Shown: positions 58,152 to 64,000 of the stretch, piece by piece
Layout of the letters: every line of letters starts with the position of its first letter
Numbering within the stretch: position 1 is the stretch's first letter
Source: Tubulanus polymorphus
Lineage: Eukaryota > Nemertea > Palaeonemertea > Tubulaniformes > Tubulanidae
Reading direction: 5' to 3'
DNA length: 64,000 bases
Assembly (NCBI RefSeq): GCF_964204645.1
Contig: NC_134033.1
Coordinates: forward strand, 8,838,231 to 8,902,230
Notes under the pieces: generated by a model
What the model saw: only the letters and a program-made list of their open reading frames with translations
The model's database searches: none
Told to the model about the DNA's origin: nothing
Made by a program: the position numbers and the translations under genes

Positions 58152-58177
58152 GTAATTGGGGAATAGTTGTTCTAGAC
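58152..58177 (+). repeat. 26-bp direct repeat, right boundary of copy B
   Basis: Second copy of 55790-55815. CpG-rich, non-AT-rich sequence resumes directly after it. Confidence 0.75.
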
Positions 58178-58835
58178 TTATCGGCCCCACTCCGTGCGGT
58201 TGCGCCACCGCGCGGGATTTACGCGAAGCAGCAAACACAAACATGGCCATTCTCTCAATTTTCAATGTTAGAAATCGTGTGTGCATTTCAATTATTTCGG
58301 CTGTTAGGGTTTTAAGGCACAATATAAGTTGATGATGTGATATGGCGATGTTAATCAATGATAATTCCGCAGTGAAGCTAGTCACGAACGGTGCCGATTG
58401 AGTCTACAGCTGCCGAAAAACACTGAAATGTGCGTAGTTGCGTAACTATTTGCAGTGAATTGCAGACGAAACACGAAGCCTTAACGGCCGTTTAAAAAAA
58501 AAATTGTACCAATCGCAATTGTAATATAAAAATGGGATAGAACCTATGTTAAAATTCTGGCCATTTCTAAAATGTTATTACTAATTTCTAGTCAGTGCGG
58601 AACGTTTAGTTTTCCAACAATAATGAGGGGTGGTAGGTAGTCATGCAATTCAAGTCATCATTTATTACACGTTACTTCCGTGTTGTTGAAAATCTCGCGA
58701 GTCCTGGACCAAACCCCATTGAACAATGTGATCTGTGTGCTGGCCACAAATGCACACAGATCACACTACACTACCCATTACTCACTCCAGTACCCACAGC
58801 TTTCATAAATCCATCCAAATATTTAGAGTGTCTTT

Positions 58836-58915
58836 CTTCCTGGATTAAAGGTTGAGAGGGCGAGTGAGTAGAAAATGAAAATAAATTCGAGCGTGCGAGA
58901 ATTTATTTTCTGTGG
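58836..58915. repeat. Solo hairpin terminus (E)
   Basis: One arm (AAAGGTTGAGAGGGCGAG) and the conserved tip TAAATTCGAGCGTGCGAGAA without an adjoining AT-rich body. The inner 12-base stem GAAAATAAATTC pairs across the loop. It appears to be a remnant or a recombined-out element end in the NCKX intron. Confidence 0.6.
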
Positions 58916-60082
58916 AGATTCAGCTAATAGTTCAGACCGCTGTCTGCCTAATAACGCTTTCGACATCATTATGAGAAAGCTGCGCTCTGATTGGTTGCCT
59001 AGGGAATATCCTCAGCAGCAGGGGGTATTCATTCTATTCAACATAATTTGTGTAACAAAGCGATCTGAAGAAATTGAAGATTACATTTAGCAGGTATTGT
59101 TTCAAACTACATTTGCATATTTGCAGACAGGACGGAGACAGGATTTCAACTATTTCATTGTGGCAACTACGTATGAATTAAATGCGCTCCCCTTTTAATT
59201 TCGTTAGATACTTCGTCGTTGAATATTACCTTACCTGAAAAAATTCAAGGTCTGGTAAAATCGTTTTCAATCTACGGCTGTTTTTTGACAACGTAAAAAC
59301 CGTTACAATAATATTTATTCATGTACGGTATCCGAGGTGTAGGCAAAGTAATATGGTGTCCACTTTTTAATTTAGGGCCTTTTTGATTTATTAGCTCAAC
59401 ATACACAAATGGTTTAGGCCTTATATCTTCTAGAGTGGTAAATTTCCATTTTAAAAACAGTGAATTGCCAAAACAAAGTTTTGATATTTTCCGTTTCTTA
59501 AACTAAATTATAGCCTAATCTATTTTCAGAAAATGTTCAGTCTGGAATATTTGAGCTTGAAATTTTTAAGGGACGCCCATGATGAATATTCAACATTTAT
59601 TTGTTATAAAAAGATTTTATGAGGCAATTTTAAAAAGTTATTTAATAAATCATTTTTGTCACCTTCTGATGAGTGTATTTGCTGTCTCGTCATCCATCTG
59701 TTTCAAGAAGCCGTTTGAAACGGGAATGAATGGATATAGCGTTGAACATAATCTTAACATGTAGGAAAATATTGCCACAAACGCTAGCTTGTAGGCCTAA
59801 AATAAAAATTTTGGGACTGTTTAATTTGCTGCCTGGATTTTTATCATGCGATATACAAAGAATTGCAAAAACAGCCGATATCAAATTTTGTGCCATGCAA
59901 GAGTTTTCTGGTCATATTTAAACGCAAACTAACAGCGTGCAAGTGATACCAAGCTATCAAAAAAGAATACATGTACTGCATGGTACGTTCTTCTGGATAC
60001 TGGAAAGGTAAACCACTTTGCCTGCCATGGCAAATTATTTGCTAACTCATGCACCTTAACCACATTTCTGTCCTTTTGGTAG

Positions 60083-60188
60083 TTGTCGGCCACGTATTGC
60101 CCCCGAAGAGGCAGCTGTTGAGAACGTCGAAGAACCGGCTTCGTTGGCCACTGAAGAAATTGCTGAAAAGGAACGTCAAACAAAAATG
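60083..60188 (+). CDS. K+-dependent Na+/Ca2+ exchanger, coding exon 6 (cytosolic loop)
   Basis: Bounded by CCTTTTGGTAG and a GTGAGT donor. In the phase set by exon 5 it encodes a completed Cys, then CRPRIAPEEAAVENVEEPAS and LATEEIAEKERQTKM. This is an acidic, charged start of the large cytosolic loop between the two exchanger domains. The loop is poorly conserved in the family, so the call rests on phase and splice sites. The second alpha repeat must lie beyond the window. Confidence 0.75.
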
Positions 60189-60937
60189 GTGAGTAAGTAG
60201 TCTCATCAATCAATCAGTAATGAGGTTTAAGCCATTTGACCGACTGAGAAATGCCCATCCAATTCGGAAAAATGGAAATAAGCCTTAACGATAATCTTGT
60301 ATTCTAATGAAAAGAATAAAAAGAGAAAAGATTCGGATTACCAATTTGAATCCATCTTTCACCTTCATGGGGTAGTATAATCCGTGAGAACAAAAATAAA
60401 AATATAGTCTATGTAGACGTTATAACGCCAACGAGTAATGTGACTTGACACTAATAAAAATCCGTTTTCCCTTGGCTAGGGAAAATAACAGCTAGTCGAT
60501 ACGGCAGCAAAATTTAGAATAATTTCATACTGGTAAACCGTGTTGGTAAAAACCAAAAAGTGAACATAAGTCGTGCAGACTTTTCCTGTGCTGCGACTAA
60601 CCAGCTCGGTCAACACCCCAAAAACTGAACCCTGCTAATTTGTTTCCCAAGACTTCTGTAGAAAATAGTTCCAGGTCATGAAGTAGATCCAGAAACATTG
60701 TTAAAAGAAAGGTCGAATTAAACCCTGAATACCCTGTAAAGAATCCCCGCATTGTTATCGACACAAATTTGAGCCATCTCAAGATATAAGAGCTCTGTCC
60801 TCAGAGGTATGGTTTCTTATGGTAACGATAACAATTTCATTTGAAGCCCGGTCTACTTTCGACCGAATTTAAATCCCCAAAATCCCAGTAGATTCCAGAA
60901 GTTGGCAGTAGATGGCGTGTACGTGCGCGTGTGCTAT
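60189..60937 (+). other. NCKX intron 6, left part
   Basis: No gene recognised. It ends in a short CGTGTACGTGCGCGTGTG tract at the truncated edge of copy C. Confidence 0.5.
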
Positions 60938-61155
60938 ATTTTACAACACTTAATATTATTTATTCGATCTGAAATAAAATTTATGTTATCTTTTAATTCA
61001 GCGTATCTAATTTTACAGCTATCATAGAATTCTAACAACTGTTTCAAACTGTAAACTGAGAAAGAAAATAAACCTGAAATCATAATAATTGATTTAATAT
61101 TCTGTTGATTTTTATATATTAGATGTAATAAATTTAATACCTTACGTTCACTCAT
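60938..61155 (-). pseudogene. Copy C gene 3, truncated before its zinc finger
   Basis: ATG at 61155, MSERKVLNLLHLIYKNQQNI, then the TM segment IMISGLFSFSVYSL and LLEFYDSCKIRYAELKDNIN. It ends at RINNIKCC where the element is cut, so the His pair of the finger is missing. Frame intact up to that point. Confidence 0.65.
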
Positions 61156-61202
61156 TTTTATAGTTGAAATATATAAAATAAATTAAATTAAAAGATGCTG
61201 TT

Positions 61203-61421
61203 TTAATCCTCTAATTCTTTTAAATCATTAGTTTTTTTATGATTATTTCGATGATTGTTTCCATTTAACTTCTTTAACTTTTTACTCAATTTTATATTTT
61301 CATTCATCAAATCTTTTGAAATATTTTCGTAGTAAAAGAAAAGCGCGGCCAATATTAACCCTCCTACTATAAGATAATGCTTCAAATCATTTTTCCCAAT
61401 TGGAATGCTGAAATCTTCCAT
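61203..61421 (-). CDS. Copy C gene 2: single-TM protein with basic coiled-coil tail
   Basis: An intact 72-residue frame begins MEDFSIPIGKNDLKHYLIVG. A hydrophobic segment follows (LIVGGLILAALFFYY), then a Lys/Asn-rich heptad-like tail with LSKKLKKLNGNNHRNNHKKT and a final DLKELED. Homologues in copies A and B share start, TM and tail. The N-terminus is short and lacks a signal peptide, so a signal-anchor is likely. Gene 3 starts 47 bases downstream. Function unknown. Confidence 0.6.
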   Translation of the reverse strand: MEDFSIPIGKNDLKHYLIVGGLILAALFFYYENISKDLMNENIKLSKKLKKLNGNNHRNNHKKTNDLKELED

Positions 61422-61469
61422 TTATTTAAGAGAAAAATTAAAAGTAATTTGAAATATATTATTTTGAAT

Positions 61470-62046
61470 ATTTAGAGTTGAATTATTATTTTTGAGTTAT
61501 GATATTTTGATTTAAGATGGTGTGATTTATTGCTTCGAGTATAATATTTTCCACAATTACATAACACTTTTTAATTAGGTTCATATTTAGGTGTTTCGAT
61601 TTTATTGCCTAAATTACATTGAATTCCAACATCTTTGAATGATTTTTTATTTGGAATGTCAGGGGTAAATCTTTTCTCTTCTACTCTGAGAACATTACAT
61701 TGCATTCTCTGAAAGGGCAATATCGTAAGTGTAGAAATAATGATTTATCTGAATTTTCATTATCAAAAAGTGATTGCATTTCATCTGTAATTATTAAATG
61801 TTTAACTATTTCATGAAATGTTGTGAATTTTGGAATTATTGTATTGAATAAGAATTTATCTTTATCATTCGATAACTCTATTATCAGATAATGATTTTTA
61901 AATATTAATTCAGTAATATTTTTCACTTGAAAACGGAAGCGTGCAGTTTTAATCAAATCTTTAATAGGAATAAGACTTCTAATTGTAAAATATTTTTCTA
62001 ATTCATTTAAATCGATATCTTTGAACTGTAGTATCTGTTCATTCAT
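61470..62046 (-). pseudogene. Copy C gene 1: unknown family, with decayed Cys/His tail
   Basis: The 121-residue frame 62046-61681 begins MNEQILQFKDIDLNELEKYF and contains FRFQVKNITELIFKNHYLII, a distant match to gene 1 of copies A and B. After it, in another frame and past a stop, come GIQCNLGNKIETPKY and CNCGKYYTRSNKSHHLKSKY, the QCNL box and a Cys/His finger-like segment. The intact part is a plausible protein; the tail is broken. Confidence 0.5.
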
Positions 62047-62082
62047 TTATTAGTCATTTTTTTATTAAAATTGATATTTTCT

Positions 62083-62376
62083 TCAGTACTCGTTATATTT
62101 TATATCATTTAACTCATCATTCATATTTCTAATATGAGTTTTAGACTTTAAATGTTCTTTATGATATCTTTTTTTACTGAATGATTGATTACATGTATCA
62201 CATTTATATATTTCTTTTTCATTCTTTAATTCTTCTAATTTATTTTCTAATATTTCATCTTTATATTCTAACTTTAATTTATTCTCTAAGTGAGATTTAG
62301 TTTTATTGTGTCTTGATTTTTTAGATTTATCTATATTGATTTTCCATGTCGGACAGTAGTACTTATTTGCTTCCAT
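62083..62376 (-). CDS. Copy C gene 0: two-finger C2H2 protein
   Basis: A 97-residue ATG-started frame. The first finger (YYCPTWKINIDKSKKSRHNK, then TKSH) has lost its second Cys, which reads Trp. The second (YKCDTCNQSFSKKRYHKEHL, then KSKTH) is a complete C-x2-C-x12-H-x5-H. A charged helical linker rich in Glu/Lys separates them. It is the first gene after the hairpin. A nucleic-acid binding role is inferred from the fingers. Confidence 0.6.
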   Translation of the reverse strand: MEANKYYCPTWKINIDKSKKSRHNKTKSHLENKLKLEYKDEILENKLEELKNEKEIYKCDTCNQSFSKKRYHKEHLKSKTHIRNMNDELNDIKYNEY

Positions 62377-62568
62377 TTTAATATTAATTTTTTTTAATTG
62401 AAATTGATATTTTCTTCAACTCGTTAATTACTGGTTATTTTATGTTAAAATACGAATTTAACACATATAAATATAAATATTCACTGATTTCTCGACGCAA
62501 TTTTTCACTTGTTAATTACTCGTTACTTTTTATGTTAAAATCAAGAAATTTAACACATTTAAATTTAA

Positions 62569-62690
62569 AGTAATAGGGATAATAGGGGTTCAGGTCAAAG
62601 GTTGAATGGTCGAACAATAAATTCGAGTGTGCGAGAATTTATTTTTCGACCGTTCGACCTTTGGCCTGAACCCCTATTATCCCTACTACT
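62569..62690. repeat. 122-bp palindrome at the end of copy C
   Basis: Arms 62569-62624 and 62635-62690 pair at 51 of 56 positions by Watson-Crick rules, three of the rest being G-T wobbles. The 10-base loop is GAGTGTGCGA. It ends exactly where AT-rich sequence changes to ordinary intron sequence. Confidence 0.92.
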
Positions 62691-62945
62691 GACATGCAAA
62701 AACACCTGATACGAGAATCCAGATACGTATGGGTGAGTTTAGGGATCATTTTATTCTAAAAAAACGGAACTAAATTAGGAAAAATGAGTTATTTTAATTG
62801 TGTGTGACTTCAGAACGACATACCTGCATATCGTCAACCAACTTGTAAAATGTCGACGAAGTGGGTTTAACATGTTGCGTGAAGTTTTAAAAACGCGTTT
62901 TCAAGATTGGTGGAATTCTTTAAAAATGCTTCTCATCCAGAAACA

Positions 62946-63089
<144 letters not shown>

Positions 63090-64000
63090 TGTTAAATTGA
63101 CGAGTACAGTTAGATCCATTTTTGGGCGTTTTATAAAGAAGATATGATGTCAATAGAATAGGTTAAGAATATAGGCCTAAAATTGAATACAAATCATGTA
63201 CTAGTATATTTGCTTTTTCCAGAGATACGTATCACTTTTTTCGTACCAGGTATTTTTAGTCGCATGTTGCTGCTTAAAGTCGTACTCATTATAGCCGTAT
63301 GATGCGACAGAACCAGAAGCAAACATTATTTTGTTCAACTGGCGGGAGACAGTTTAGTCACCACTCGCGGCGGTGAGCAGGCACCGACTGCCAGCGAAAC
63401 AAAATCTTGAGCACTTCTGCGATCAATCGCAGCCACAGCCCTGCAATGCAATCACGTGATGGCTTTGTGATAAAAGGCCTATTTTCATGGCATACGTACG
63501 TAGCATCTATGTTTAGATCCGATAAATATATCTGGGTTGTCGGTAAGAATCGTTTTAGTTTTTTTACACTGTATGCTTCAAGTCGACTGACTATGTATCT
63601 GAACTTGACTTTCAACAATTTTTATCTCTCCCTGTAAACAATTTTCTTGTTCAGTTTTCAACTATTTCCCTAGCTCATCTATTTTAAAGGTTCTACCAGC
63701 AATCATACAGAAGCTCGTCGGTATTTCCCATTGCATAGCTCTGAAAATAGTTTATTCACTATGGAAGCTTACATCCAGTGAGTCAAGACTAAGCACACCA
63801 ATTATGAATTAGATTTGGCTCTCAACTGGAACTAGCCAATATTAATTTTCTTTTTAATTGTATCTTCAGCACTGCAAAATCTTTGTCTAATTTCCCTTGG
63901 TGCCACGGACCGGACCCTCAATACAGGGCCCAGTTCCACAGTTGTGAGTTAAGATTTGACCCTGGGTTAAAACATTGAAAATGAACTAACTTTAACTCAG
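63090..64000. other. NCKX intron continuation; repeat edge at the right
   Basis: No further NCKX exon found. The final 80 bases (GGGCCCAGTTCCACAGTTGT onward) look like the end of a small repeat that continues past the window. Confidence 0.4.

Larger units (their letters stand above)
55790..58177 (-). mobile_element. AT-rich hairpin-family element, copy B
   Basis: It is bounded by a 26-bp direct repeat (55790-55815 and 58152-58177, AGTAATTGGGGAATAGTTGT start). The left copy continues TCAAAGGTCGAGAGG, like the hairpin arm of copies C, D and E. Inside, genes 1, 2 and 3 lie on the minus strand in the same order as in copies A and C. A palindrome-rich non-coding part fills 56200-56570. All three genes carry frameshifts. 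It sits in an NCKX intron. Confidence 0.7.
55378..60082 (+). other. NCKX intron 5, carries copy B and hairpin E
   Basis: A 4.7-kb intron that contains a perfect palindrome, the AT-rich element copy B and a solo hairpin. The remainder (58178-58835, 58916-60082) shows no gene. A 12-bp inverted repeat at 58729-58763 and anonymous frames at 58643-59090 and 59579-59764 were noted. Confidence 0.6.
60938..62690 (-). mobile_element. AT-rich hairpin-family element, copy C
   Basis: Right end is a 122-bp palindrome (62569-62690). From there the minus strand reads an AT-rich leader with TTAATTACTCGTTA repeats, a two-finger gene (62376-62083), gene 1 (62046-61681, continuing in decayed form to about 61470), gene 2 (61421-61203) and gene 3 (61155-60938, cut within the CC of the finger). 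Its left end is truncated. Best preserved copy in the window. Confidence 0.75.

Noticed and set aside
59929-60213. 94-residue minus frame
   Set aside because: Antisense to NCKX exon 6 and its splice sites.
62574-62591. I-SceI-like homing endonuclease site (TAGGGATAA...)
   Set aside because: Only 13 of 18 positions agree and the similarity is explained by the palindrome arm; also seen partly at 30533.

Overview
This is metazoan nuclear DNA from what is most likely a marine invertebrate. The evidence is intron-split genes with GT/AG boundaries, a dense mix of non-LTR, BEL/Pao, Penelope-like and small inverted-repeat transposons, and long microsatellites. I cannot fix the phylum. Two host genes are visible, both on the + strand. 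The last two coding exons of a carnosine N-methyltransferase (CARNMT1-like) lie at 5.26-7.49 kb, followed by a 3' UTR. The first six coding exons of a K+-dependent Na+/Ca2+ exchanger (SLC24/NCKX family) lie between 50.17 and 60.19 kb; that gene runs out of the window.

Almost everything else is repeats. From left to right: an inverted-repeat element and a LINE tail (0.4-2.0 kb); dispersed repeats in and before the CARNMT1 intron; a decayed BEL/Pao retrotransposon (9.15-11.62 kb, minus) abutting an AT-rich element (copy A, 11.62-13.29 kb) that is itself broken by a 431-bp MITE; a related AT-rich fragment with a hairpin (copy D, 14.94-15.56 kb); dispersed 1-kb repeats at 22 and 24.6 kb, the second split by a nearly intact 4.8-kb CR1/L2-type LINE (25.32-30.15 kb, minus); a repeat-poor interval (30.6-37 kb); a dead L2-like LINE (37.9-39.9 kb); SINEs and an (AT)n tract near 41 kb; a Penelope-like GIY-YIG fragment (42.8-43.3 kb); a block of large palindromes (46.6-48.5 kb); and the NCKX gene, whose introns hold further repeats.

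The most unusual content is a family of AT-rich elements (copies A, B, C and D, plus a solo hairpin E). Copies A, B and C carry a recurrent cassette of small minus-strand genes in the same order. These are a family with the residues TEL followed by a charged segment, a one-TM/coiled-coil protein, and a one-TM protein ending in a classical C2H2 finger. Copy C adds a separate zinc-finger gene. Copies C, D and E share a palindromic hairpin with a conserved tip. Copy C ends in a 122-bp palindrome exactly where host-like sequence resumes, and copy B is bracketed by 26-bp direct repeats. I do not recognise this family. It looks like the degraded remains of a small linear or viral-like mobile genome that integrated several times, mainly in NCKX introns and near 11-15 kb. 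Working out its identity would need database searches I cannot run.
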